A stretch of 17,289 nt of DNA from Betaproteobacteria bacterium RIFCSPLOWO2_02_FULL_68_150. Its GTDB lineage: Bacteria; Pseudomonadota; Gammaproteobacteria; Burkholderiales; SG8-39. The translations under genes were made by a program, and so were the position numbers. The stretch spans positions 1 to 17,289 of the forward strand of contig MERE01000207.1 in the NCBI GenBank assembly GCA_001771975.1, given 5' to 3'. Shown here one piece after another: positions 1 through 6,177 of the stretch (positions are counted from its first letter, which is position 1; every line of letters begins with the position of its first letter). The notes under the pieces are model-generated. The model had not been told where the DNA came from. It did no database searches and was given only the letters and a program-made list of their open reading frames with translations.

Positions 1-334
1 CGATCGGCAGCGCCAGGCGCTTTTCGTGCTCGTACAGGCCCGGCGCGACGAACGCCCAGGCCTGGTGCAGCACGTAGGGCAGCGCGACCATGAAGGCCGC
101 CAGCGCGCCCACCTTCATCGGCACCATGAACGGCGTGATGACGCCGGTGGCGATCATGCGCGTGCCCTCGGGCAGCGCCCGCATCAGCGGCAGCGCGAGC
201 AGGTCGTAGATCGCGCCGGTGCCGGGCCAGATGAACAAACCCACAAAGATCACCAGCACCGCGCCCAGCGAGCGCATCAGGCGCTGGCGCAGCTCGATCA
301 AATGGGAAATGAAGGTGTCCTGGGTGGTGCTCAC
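1..334 (-). CDS. tatC: TatC, Sec-independent protein translocase subunit (N-terminal part)
   Basis: TatC is the polytopic inner-membrane core of the twin-arginine translocase and, with TatB, recognises the twin-arginine signal peptides of folded proteins. About 111 N-terminal residues are in the window; the family is usually about 250 residues, and the remainder lies beyond base 1. The start is GTG at 334, giving MSTTQDTFISHLIELRQRL. The cytoplasmic N-terminus and the family-typical HLIELRxRL motif are visible, followed by the first membrane segment (about residues 23-37) and a periplasmic stretch ending in a family-like APGLYEHEKR. The start overlaps the tatB stop by 4 nt (GTGA). A Shine-Dalgarno-like GGAGAA lies at 341-346, 6 nt before the start. 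Identification is secure; the gene is cut by the window edge, not visibly broken. Confidence 0.95.
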   Translation of the reverse strand, partial: MSTTQDTFISHLIELRQRLMRSLGAVLVIFVGLFIWPGTGAIYDLLALPLMRALPEGTRMIATGVITPFMVPMKVGALAAFMVALPYVLHQAWAFVAPGLYEHEKRLALPI

Positions 335-756
335 CCGTGCTTCTCCAAAGCGGCGGTCGGTTCGCGTTGTTCCCCGCTCGCCGGCGCGGCTTCCTGCGCC
401 GGCGAGACCGGGGCATCCGCCTTCGCGTCCGCGTTCGCCATTTCCGGCGCCGGGGTAACTTCAGCCGCGGCCAGAGTGGCCGCCGCCGAATTCAACTCCG
501 ACTCCGTCTTCGAGATCTCCGTCTGGAACGAGCTCTCCACGCTGCTCGCCGCCTGCTGCACGGAGTCGCGCATCCTGCGCAGTTCCTCGAACTCGATCTC
601 GCGGTTGATGTCCGCCTTGACGTCGGCGACGTAGCGCTGCATGCGCCCGGCCAGGTGGCCGAGGGTGCGCGCGACGCGCGGCAGCCGCTCGGGGCCGATC
701 ACGATCAGCGCCACGATGCCGATCACCAACAGCTCGGAAAACCCGATGTCAAACAT
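331..756 (-). CDS. tatB: TatB, Sec-independent protein translocase subunit
   Basis: TatB pairs with TatC to form the receptor complex for twin-arginine signal peptides at the inner membrane. The 141-residue protein has the family layout: a very short N-terminus (MFDIGFSELL), one membrane helix at about residues 4-20, a GPERLP hinge at 21-26, an amphipathic helix (about 27-75) rich in Arg, Glu and Asp, and a long low-complexity Ala/Pro/Glu tail from about residue 90. MFDIG and GPERLP separate TatB from TatA. The ATG at 756 has no clear Shine-Dalgarno sequence just upstream, and a terminator-like hairpin ends 14 nt before it. Both suggest lower output than tatA. The stop overlaps the tatC GTG. 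Confidence 0.96.
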   Translation of the reverse strand: MFDIGFSELLVIGIVALIVIGPERLPRVARTLGHLAGRMQRYVADVKADINREIEFEELRRMRDSVQQAASSVESSFQTEISKTESELNSAAATLAAAEVTPAPEMANADAKADAPVSPAQEAAPASGEQREPTAALEKHG

Positions 757-770
757 GGGAACTGGAGAAC

Positions 771-791
771 AAAAAGGCGCCCGCAGGCGCC
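771..791 (-). terminator. Intrinsic-terminator-like hairpin between tatA and tatB
   Basis: Read on the minus strand, two copies of the self-complementary hexamer GGCGCC (786-791 and 776-781) flank a 4-nt loop TGCG. They are followed directly by five T residues (771-775) and then GTT. The upper stem is six G-C pairs, and the flanking G residues could add G-U pairs with the T-run. The structure lies 25 nt after the tatA stop and 14 nt before the tatB start, in a 60-nt gap within a compact operon. I infer partial termination or 3'-end protection of a short tatA-containing transcript; the stem is short, so read-through is expected. Confidence 0.6.
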
Positions 792-816
792 CCCTCTTGC
801 CGGTGGTGTGGAGGCG

Positions 817-1047
817 TCAGGCCTTGGACTCGGTCTTGGAACGGACCTCGCCTTCGACCACTTTGCCCGTGACTTGCGCCGCGGGTCCCGCTTCGGCCGG
901 CTTTTCGCCGCCTTCGCGCATGCCGTCCTTGAAGCCGCGCACCGCGCCGCCCAGATCGGCGCCCATGTTGCGCAATTTCTTGGTGCCGAAAATCAGCATC
1001 ACGATCAAGAGAACGATCAGCCAGTGCCAGACGCTGAACGAGCCCAT
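817..1047 (-). CDS. tatA: TatA, Sec-independent protein translocase pore subunit
   Basis: TatA oligomerises in the inner membrane to form the transport pathway of the twin-arginine system after TatBC has bound a substrate. The 76-residue protein has one membrane helix (about residues 5-20, WHWLIVLLIVMLIF), the FGTKKL hinge at 20-25 that is diagnostic for TatA/E, an amphipathic helix (LRNMGADLGGAVRGFKDGM) and a charged, flexible tail. The length is normal for the family. The ATG at 1047 is preceded by a strong AGGAGG 5 nt upstream, the best ribosome-binding site in this part of the window. It lies 19 nt after the HIT gene and is followed by a terminator-like hairpin before tatB. Confidence 0.97.
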   Translation of the reverse strand: MGSFSVWHWLIVLLIVMLIFGTKKLRNMGADLGGAVRGFKDGMREGGEKPAEAGPAAQVTGKVVEGEVRSKTESKA

Positions 1048-1052
1048 AACGA

Positions 1053-1058
1053 CCTCCT
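1053..1058 (-). promoter_or_regulatory. Strong Shine-Dalgarno sequence of tatA
   Basis: AGGAGG on the minus strand, 5 nt before the tatA ATG (AGGAGG-TCGTT-ATG). It fixes the tatA start. Most other genes here rely on overlapping stop/start codons, and tatB has no comparable site, so the contrast fits high TatA relative to TatB. Confidence 0.85.
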
Positions 1059-1066
1059 ATCGAGCG

Positions 1067-1438
1067 CTATTTCCTCCTCATGAGCATCGGGCCGAGCGGC
1101 TCCGGACCCCCGAGGATGTGCATGTGGAGATGATACACCTCCTGATGCCCGACGCGCCCGGTGTTGACGATGATGCGAAAGCCGTCCGTCGCCCCCTCCC
1201 GGCGCGCCAGTTCCCCCGCCAGCGCCAGCATCTTGCCGAGCGCCCGCTGCTGCGCCATTCCGGCCTCGTAGAGCGACGCTACATGCTCCTTGGTAATCAC
1301 CAGGACATGGACCGGGGCTTGCGGCCGGAGGTCGTGAAAAGCGAATACATCGTCGTCTTCGTAGACTTTGCGCGCGGGGATTTCGCCGCGCGCGATGCGG
1401 CAAAAAATGCAGCCCGCGGCCCCGCCCTCAGCGCTCAT
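1067..1438 (-). CDS. hinT: HIT-family protein, HinT-like purine nucleoside phosphoramidase
   Basis: HinT-type histidine-triad proteins hydrolyse adenosine 5'-phosphoramidates and aminoacyl-adenylates in the cytosol. The 123-residue protein has an N-terminal CIFCRIARGEIPA segment with a CxxC pair, a central DLRPQAPVHVLVI strand region, and the triad HLHMHIL near residues 108-114 followed by GGPEPLGPM. These match the E. coli HinT arrangement (QEVYHxHMHxLGG). The middle His of the triad is the family nucleophile. The start is ATG at 1438, overlapping the hisE stop by 4 nt (ATGA); upstream in-frame starts would extend into hisE without family support. The gene lies between hisE and tatA. The HIT family is certain; the exact substrate is inferred. 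Confidence 0.9.
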   Translation of the reverse strand: MSAEGGAAGCIFCRIARGEIPARKVYEDDDVFAFHDLRPQAPVHVLVITKEHVASLYEAGMAQQRALGKMLALAGELARREGATDGFRIIVNTGRVGHQEVYHLHMHILGGPEPLGPMLMRRK

Positions 1439-1785
1439 GCCGCGCCTTCCTTGCGCTTGCGCTTGCGCGCCGCTTTCTCGTCGATGCCCGAGATACCCTC
1501 GCGCCGGTGCAGTTCCGCGAGCACATCCTGCGGACCCAGGCCATGGCTCGCCAGCATGATCAGGCAATGAAACCAGAGGTCGGCGGTCTCGCGCACCAGG
1601 TGCAGCCGATCCCCCGACTTGGCCGCCAGGATCGTCTCGGTCGCTTCCTCGCCGACCTTTTTCAGCACCGCATCCTCGCCCGCGGCAAACAGCCGCGCCA
1701 CGTACGAGCTATCGGCATCGCCGTCGCGGCGGGCTTCGATGACCGCGGCAATGCGCTCCAGCGTTGCATACAGTCCGGTCTTCAT
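1435..1785 (-). CDS. hisE: HisE, phosphoribosyl-ATP pyrophosphatase
   Basis: HisE catalyses the second step of histidine synthesis, hydrolysing phosphoribosyl-ATP to phosphoribosyl-AMP and pyrophosphate. The 116-residue all-alpha MazG-like protein carries the expected motifs: SSYVARLFAAGEDAVLKKVGEEATE (about residues 26-50), with the acidic metal-binding EEATE, and then the helix HLVRETADLWFHCLIMLA. The C-terminal tail is basic (KAARKRKRK). It is a separate gene here rather than a HisIE fusion as in enterobacteria. The start ATG at 1785 overlaps the hisI stop by 4 nt (ATGA), and its stop overlaps the HIT gene in the same way. Confidence 0.96.
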   Translation of the reverse strand: MKTGLYATLERIAAVIEARRDGDADSSYVARLFAAGEDAVLKKVGEEATETILAAKSGDRLHLVRETADLWFHCLIMLASHGLGPQDVLAELHRREGISGIDEKAARKRKRKEGAA

Positions 1786-2171
1786 GTCTTGCCGTAGATG
1801 GCGGCGGGATCCTTGATTACCGCATCGGTCGTCACCCAGCTCTCCTTGTCGAGTTTTCGGTAAAAACAGCGTTCGCGCCCGGTATGGCAGGCGATGCCGC
1901 CCGCCTGCTCGACGCGCAGCAGGATCGCATCGCCGTCGCAGTCCAGGCGCAGCTCCACCACGCGCTGCACGTGGCCCGATGACTCGCCCTTGTGCCAGAG
2001 GCGCTGGCGCGAACGCGACCAATAGACCGCTTCGCCGCGGCGCGCGGTTTCGGCGAGCGCCGTGCGATTCATCCAGGCGAGCGTCAGCACCCGTCCGCTC
2101 GCCGCATCCTGCGCCACCGCCGCAACCAGGCCGTGCTCGTCCCAGCGCACCTGCTCGAGCCAGTCGTTCAT
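1782..2171 (-). CDS. hisI: HisI, phosphoribosyl-AMP cyclohydrolase
   Basis: HisI opens the adenine ring of phosphoribosyl-AMP, the third step of histidine synthesis, using zinc. The 129-residue protein starts MNDWLEQVRWDEHGLV. It contains the substrate-binding VLTLAWMNRTAL and YWSRSRQRLWHKGESSGH motifs. Three cysteines likely hold zinc: C78 in LDCDGD, C95 in GIACHTG and C102 in RERCFY. The length fits a monofunctional HisI without the HisE domain. The ATG at 2171 overlaps the hisF stop by 4 nt and the stop overlaps the hisE ATG by 4 nt, so translation is probably coupled from HisF through HisE. Confidence 0.97.
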   Translation of the reverse strand: MNDWLEQVRWDEHGLVAAVAQDAASGRVLTLAWMNRTALAETARRGEAVYWSRSRQRLWHKGESSGHVQRVVELRLDCDGDAILLRVEQAGGIACHTGRERCFYRKLDKESWVTTDAVIKDPAAIYGKT

Positions 2172-2932
2172 AACCGGACCTCGATGCCGCGCGCGCGCAT
2201 GTGCTCCTTGGCCTGGAGCACGGTGAAGTCGCCGAAATGGAACACGCTCGCCGCGAGCACGGCATCGGCACCGCCCGCGAGCACGCCCTCGGCAAGGTGT
2301 TCGCGCGTGCCGACGCCGCCGGAAGCGATCACGGGCACGCCCACCGCGTCCGCCACGGCGCGGGTGAGCTCGAGATCGAAGCCGTCCCGCGTCCCATCGC
2401 GGTCCATGCTGGTGAGGAGGATTTCTCCCGCGCCGGTCGCCGCCATGCGCCGCGCCCATTCGATCGCGTCCAGTCCCGTGGACTTGCGCCCGCCATGGGT
2501 ATAGACCTCCCAGCCGGCGCCCGGGCCGCGGCGCTTGCAATCGATCGCGACGACGATGCATTGATTGCCGACCCGGCCGGCGGCCTGCCGCACCAGGTCC
2601 GGATCCTGCACTGCTGCGGTATTGATCGAAACCTTGTCGGCGCCGGCGCTGAGGAGGCGCCGCACGTCGTCGACGCGGCGCACCCCGCCGCCCACCGTGA
2701 GCGGGATGAAAACCTGCTCGGCGACCCTCTCGATCACGTGCAGGATGATGTCGCGCTGGTCGGAACTGGCGGTGATGTCGAGAAACGCGAGTTCGTCGGC
2801 GCCTTCCCGATCGTAGCGCGCGGCCACTTCGACCGGATCGCCCGCGTCCCGCAAACCGATGAAGTTGACGCCCTTCACCACCCTGCCGGCAGTGACATCC
2901 AGGCAGGGGATCACGCGCTTCGCCAGGCCCAC
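2168..2932 (-). CDS. hisF: HisF, imidazole glycerol phosphate synthase cyclase subunit
   Basis: HisF is the (beta/alpha)8-barrel subunit that uses ammonia delivered by HisH to convert PRFAR into imidazole glycerol phosphate and AICAR. The protein opens with LAKRVIPCLDV, in which D12 (GTG start numbering) is the catalytic aspartate; the second is in LLTSMDRDGT. Phosphate-binding loops VGGGVR and ASGGVG are present. GTG at 2932 gives 254 residues and has an AGGG 7 nt upstream. A TTG at 2938 would add two residues and overlap the hisA stop as TTGA; that is a real alternative. The gene follows hisA directly and overlaps hisI by 4 nt. Confidence 0.96.
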   Translation of the reverse strand: MGLAKRVIPCLDVTAGRVVKGVNFIGLRDAGDPVEVAARYDREGADELAFLDITASSDQRDIILHVIERVAEQVFIPLTVGGGVRRVDDVRRLLSAGADKVSINTAAVQDPDLVRQAAGRVGNQCIVVAIDCKRRGPGAGWEVYTHGGRKSTGLDAIEWARRMAATGAGEILLTSMDRDGTRDGFDLELTRAVADAVGVPVIASGGVGTREHLAEGVLAGGADAVLAASVFHFGDFTVLQAKEHMRARGIEVRL

Positions 2933-2934
2933 GG

Positions 2935-3684
2935 TCAAGCCCTGCCGGCAGCCTTGTCGGCTGCAGCCTGGGCTTGCGCGAAGTCCAGTTGGCCTTCGTA
3001 CAGGGCGCGCCCGGCGATCGCGCCGATCACGCCCTCGGGTTCGAGCGCGGTGCACACCGTGCGCACGTCGTCGAGGCTGTGCAAGCCGCCGCTCGCGATG
3101 AGTGGAATCCTGATCGCCTGCGCGAGCCGCAGCGTCGCCTCGACGTTGATCCCGCCCAGCATGCCGTCACGCCCGATGTCCGTGTAAATGAGCGCCTCGA
3201 CCCCGTAATCCTCGAACTTCTTCGCCAGATCGACGACATCGTGGCCGGTCATCTTCGACCACCCCTCGACCGCGACCTTGCCGTCCCGCGCGTCCAGGCC
3301 GACGATGATGTGCCCGGGAAACGCGTAGCAGGCGTCGTGCGCGAACCCCGGGTTCTTGACCGCCGCGGTGCCGATGATGATGTAGCTGACCCCGGCGTCC
3401 AGGTAATTTTCGATCGTATCGAGGTCGCGGATGCCGCCGCCGAGCTCGATCGGCGTCGTCTCGCCGACCGCGCGGATCATTTCCCCGATCAACTTGTGGT
3501 TCTTCGGCCGGCCTGCGACCGCGCCGTTCAGGTCGACGATGTGCAGCCGCCGCGCACCCAGCCCGGACCAATGGCGCGCCAATTCAACCGGGTCTTCGGA
3601 AAACACGGTCGCCGTGTCCATGCGGCCCTGCTGCAGGCGCACGCAGCGTCCGTCCTTGAGATCGATGGCTGGGATGATCAGCAT
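2935..3684 (-). CDS. hisA: HisA, ProFAR isomerase
   Basis: HisA is a (beta/alpha)8-barrel isomerase converting ProFAR to PRFAR, the fourth step of histidine synthesis, and is homologous to HisF. The 249-residue protein begins MLIIPAIDLKDGRCVRLQQG with catalytic D8. It has the LGGGIRDLDT and GTAAVKNPG loops, the second catalytic aspartate in YTDIGRDGML, and the ASGGLHSLDDV and GAIAGRALYEG phosphate loops. ATG 3684 is chosen because it matches the family N-terminus exactly. An in-frame TTG at 3705 would add seven residues (MPAPGTP) with no family support. There are 47 nt between the hisH stop and this start, with no convincing Shine-Dalgarno sequence. Confidence 0.96.
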   Translation of the reverse strand: MLIIPAIDLKDGRCVRLQQGRMDTATVFSEDPVELARHWSGLGARRLHIVDLNGAVAGRPKNHKLIGEMIRAVGETTPIELGGGIRDLDTIENYLDAGVSYIIIGTAAVKNPGFAHDACYAFPGHIIVGLDARDGKVAVEGWSKMTGHDVVDLAKKFEDYGVEALIYTDIGRDGMLGGINVEATLRLAQAIRIPLIASGGLHSLDDVRTVCTALEPEGVIGAIAGRALYEGQLDFAQAQAAADKAAGRA

Positions 3685-3731
3685 CGGGGTGCCCGGCGCC
3701 GGCAATTCATTTCAGGGACGCACGGCGGCAA

Positions 3732-4367
3732 TCAGGGTCGCCAGCGGACGAAATTGGTGAGCAGCAGCAAACCGGCGACCTGGCTTTTTTCGGGGTGAAA
3801 CTGTACGGCAAAGATGTTATCCCGCGCAACCGCGCAGGTAAAGGGCAGGCCGTAGTCGGCGCTGCCGCTGCGCAGGCCCGCTTCCGTCTCGTCTGCATAA
3901 TAGCTGTGAACGAAATAAAAGCGCGCGCCGTCGGCAATTCCCTGCCACAGCGGATGCGGCGCGGCCTGGCGAACCTGGTTCCAGCCCATGTGCGGCACCT
4001 TGAGGCGCGCTCCGCTCGCACGCTCGGTCAGCGGCTCGGCAAAGCGCCGCACGGCGCCCCGAAAGATGCCGAGCCCCCGCGCATCGCCTTCCTCGCTCCA
4101 GTCGAACAGCATCTGCAGGCCGATGCAAATCCCGAGAAACGGCCGCGCGCGCGCGGCATCGATCACCGCGCCGCGCAGGCCGCGCGCGTCCAGCTCGCGC
4201 ATGCAATCGGGCATCGCGCCCTGTCCGGGCACGACCACCCGCTCGGCGGCGGCGATCTGCGCCGGATCCGAGGTCACCGCGATCTGCGCCCGCGGCGCCA
4301 CGTGCTCGAGCGCCTTCGATACCGAGCGCAGATTGCCCATGCCGTAGTCGACCACCGCGATTTTCAA
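3732..4367 (-). CDS. hisH: HisH, imidazole glycerol phosphate synthase glutaminase subunit
   Basis: HisH is the class I glutamine amidotransferase partner of HisF, releasing ammonia from glutamine. The 211-residue protein shows the oxyanion-strand motif PGQGAM (47-52), nucleophile C81 in LGICIGLQ, and the H191/E193 pair in FHPEKS, so the Cys-His-Glu triad is intact. KVPHMGWNQV and YFVHSYY are also family motifs. The first codon is TTG at 4367 (the protein opens MKIAVVDYGMGNLRSV), with GGAG 8 nt upstream; no ATG or GTG fits. It is the first gene after the 152-nt hisB-hisH gap, so it may be a second entry point for transcription or translation. Confidence 0.96.
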   Translation of the reverse strand: MKIAVVDYGMGNLRSVSKALEHVAPRAQIAVTSDPAQIAAAERVVVPGQGAMPDCMRELDARGLRGAVIDAARARPFLGICIGLQMLFDWSEEGDARGLGIFRGAVRRFAEPLTERASGARLKVPHMGWNQVRQAAPHPLWQGIADGARFYFVHSYYADETEAGLRSGSADYGLPFTCAVARDNIFAVQFHPEKSQVAGLLLLTNFVRWRP

Positions 4368-4433
4368 GGCGAGCGCTCCGATCCCCCAACACCGCGCCGA
4401 GCAAGCAGTTTGTCTCGCATTTGAAGTCTCATG

Positions 4434-4469
4434 TCTGCCGACCTGGCGCCCTTACGCCAGGTCGGCAGA
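4434..4469. repeat. Perfect 15-bp inverted repeat in the hisB-hisH gap
   Basis: The arms TCTGCCGACCTGGCG (4434-4448) and CGCCAGGTCGGCAGA (4455-4469) are exact reverse complements around the 6-nt loop CCCTTA. Each arm also contains a small inner GCC-GACCT-GGC symmetry. No T-run follows on either strand, so it does not look like an intrinsic terminator. It could be a dispersed palindromic element, an mRNA-stabilising or processing stem between hisB and hisHAFIE, or a protein-binding site. The 152-nt gap (4368-4519) holds this, a neighbouring hairpin and no gene that I can support. Confidence 0.85.
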
Positions 4470-4486
4470 TCGGGGAAAACCCGATC
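4468..4486. repeat. Second hairpin adjoining the 15-bp inverted repeat
   Basis: GATCGGG (4468-4474) and CCCGATC (4480-4486) are perfect complements around a 5-nt loop, GAAAA on the plus strand and TTTTC on the minus strand. It shares two bases with the larger inverted repeat, so in RNA the two stems would stack head to tail or compete slightly. For transcription on the minus strand this stem forms first. Its T residues are in the loop, not after the stem, so it is not a canonical terminator. Confidence 0.7.
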
Positions 4487-4519
4487 ACGTCCACGCGTGC
4501 GTCGAACGCCCGAACAGAA

Positions 4520-5107
4520 TTACAGCGAGCCCTTCGTCGAAGGCACGACCCCCGCTGCGCGGGCGTCTGGCTCGATCGCAACGCGCAGCGCGCGCGCGAA
4601 CGCCTTGAACAGGGTCTCGCACTGGTGGTGCGCATTGACGCCGCGCAGATTGTCGAGGTGCAGCGTGATCTGCGCATGATTGACCAGGCCCTGAAAGAAC
4701 ACGTTCACCAGGTCGACGTCGAACTCGCCGATCAAGCCGCGCGCGAAATTGACGTGGTATTCGAGCCCGGGCCGCCCGGAGCAGTCGACCACTGCGCGCG
4801 ACAAGGCCTCGTCGAGCGGCACGTAGGCGCATCCGTAGCGGCGCACGCCGGCCTTGTCGCCGAGCGCGCGAGCGAGCGCCTGGCCGAACGCGATACCGAT
4901 GTCCTCCACGGTGTGGTGCGCGTCGATGTGCAGGTCGCCCTTGGCCTCGATTTCCAGATCGAGCATGCCGTGACGCGCCACCTGGTCGAGCATGTGCTCG
5001 AGAAAAGGCACGCCGGTGGCGAATCTGCCCGCGCCGCTCCCGTCCAGGTTGAGCCGGACGCGGATCTGCGTCTCCTTGGTGTTGCGTACGACTTCCGCCG
5101 TTCTCAT
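4520..5107 (-). CDS. hisB: HisB, imidazoleglycerol-phosphate dehydratase (monofunctional)
   Basis: HisB dehydrates imidazole glycerol phosphate to imidazole acetol phosphate, using manganese in a 24-mer. The 195-residue protein has the metal-binding DAHHTVED and NAHHQCE motifs, FLEHMLDQVARHGMLDL near the N-terminus, and the conserved C-terminal PSTKGSL. It lacks the N-terminal histidinol-phosphate phosphatase domain found in E. coli HisB, so that step needs another gene. The start ATG at 5107 shares one base with the hisC stop (TGATG). An open frame continues upstream to 7495, but it only reads hisC and hisD out of frame. The gene ends before the inverted-repeat gap. Confidence 0.97.
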   Translation of the reverse strand: MRTAEVVRNTKETQIRVRLNLDGSGAGRFATGVPFLEHMLDQVARHGMLDLEIEAKGDLHIDAHHTVEDIGIAFGQALARALGDKAGVRRYGCAYVPLDEALSRAVVDCSGRPGLEYHVNFARGLIGEFDVDLVNVFFQGLVNHAQITLHLDNLRGVNAHHQCETLFKAFARALRVAIEPDARAAGVVPSTKGSL

Positions 5108-6174
5108 CACAGCGCCTCTCGCAATGCGTTGAGCAGTATACGATTTTCCTCCGGCTTGCCGACGGTGATGCGAAGGCACTGCGCCAGCATCGGGTGCGTG
5201 CCGTGGAAATTGCGGACCAGCACGCCCTGGCGGCACAGCCCGTCGAACGCGCGCTGCGCATCCGGCACCCGCAGCAGGAGGAAATTGGCCTCGGACGGAT
5301 ACACCGTCACGCCCGGCAGCGCCGCGAGCTGCACGCGCAGCTGCGCGCGCTCGGCGCAGACCGCGGCAGCCTGCTCCTCGAGCACTTCGAGGTGCTCCAG
5401 CGCGAACTCGGCAGCAACCTGCGTGAGCACGCTTACGTTGTAGACCTGGCGCACCTTGTTGAACTCGGCCACCCACTCGGGCCGCGCCGCGAGGTAGCCA
5501 AGGCGGATTCCCGCCAGTCCGAGCTTGGAGACGGTCCGCATCACCACCAGGTTCGGAAACTCGGCGAGCCGGGGCAGAAAGCTTTTGCGCGCGTACACGT
5601 GGTAGGCCTCGTCGAGCACCACCAGTCCCTCGGCGGCGCGAATCACGGCCTCGACGTCGGACTGCGCATACAGGACGCCCGTAGGGTTGTTCGGATAGGC
5701 GAGAAACACGAGCGCCGGCCTCACTTCGCGCAGCTTCGCGACAAAGGCATCGCAGTCGAACGAAAAGTCGCCGCGCAACGGCACGCTGGCGAGCGTCATT
5801 CCGGAAAGCGTGGCATTGATCCGATAGACGACGAACGTCGGCTCCGGGATCAGCATCACGGCACCCGGACGGGCGAGTGCGAAAGTCACGATCTGAATCA
5901 GGTCGTCGGAGCCGTTGCCGAGCATCAGCTCGATGCCCTCGGGCACCGCCATGCGCCGTGCAAGCTGCTGGCGCAGCCGCTTGCCGGTGGGTTCGGGATA
6001 GCGGTTGACCTCGGCCTGCGCGAGCCGCGCGGCCAGCTCCTGCCGCAGCGCCTCGGGAAGACGGTAAGGCAGCTCCATGGCATCGAGCTTCACCATCCCG
6101 GCCGCGTCCGCGACCGGGTAGGCCCTGAGCGCGAGGATTTCTGCGCGCACCAGCTGCTGGGGGGTGAGCGCCAT
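5107..6174 (-). CDS. hisC: HisC, histidinol-phosphate aminotransferase
   Basis: HisC is a PLP-dependent fold-type I aminotransferase that converts imidazole acetol phosphate plus glutamate into histidinol phosphate. The 355-residue protein has the cofactor-phosphate motif GNGSDD (about 86-91), the NNPTG segment (162-166), PLP-ring-binding D188 in LDEAY, Schiff-base K217 in SKLGLAG, and the carboxylate-binding arginine in GIRLGYL. The early RYPEP segment (59-62) is also typical. The length is normal. The ATG at 6174 lies 3 nt after the hisD stop. HisC homologues with other amino-acid substrates exist, but position within a full his cluster makes this role very likely. Confidence 0.96.
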   Translation of the reverse strand: MALTPQQLVRAEILALRAYPVADAAGMVKLDAMELPYRLPEALRQELAARLAQAEVNRYPEPTGKRLRQQLARRMAVPEGIELMLGNGSDDLIQIVTFALARPGAVMLIPEPTFVVYRINATLSGMTLASVPLRGDFSFDCDAFVAKLREVRPALVFLAYPNNPTGVLYAQSDVEAVIRAAEGLVVLDEAYHVYARKSFLPRLAEFPNLVVMRTVSKLGLAGIRLGYLAARPEWVAEFNKVRQVYNVSVLTQVAAEFALEHLEVLEEQAAAVCAERAQLRVQLAALPGVTVYPSEANFLLLRVPDAQRAFDGLCRQGVLVRNFHGTHPMLAQCLRITVGKPEENRILLNALREAL

Positions 6175-6177
6175 GGT

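Noticed and set aside
4434..4486. Rho-independent terminator between hisB and hisH
   Set aside because: The stems are strong, but no T-run follows either stem in the direction of transcription, nor on the plus strand. Termination is therefore not the leading explanation.
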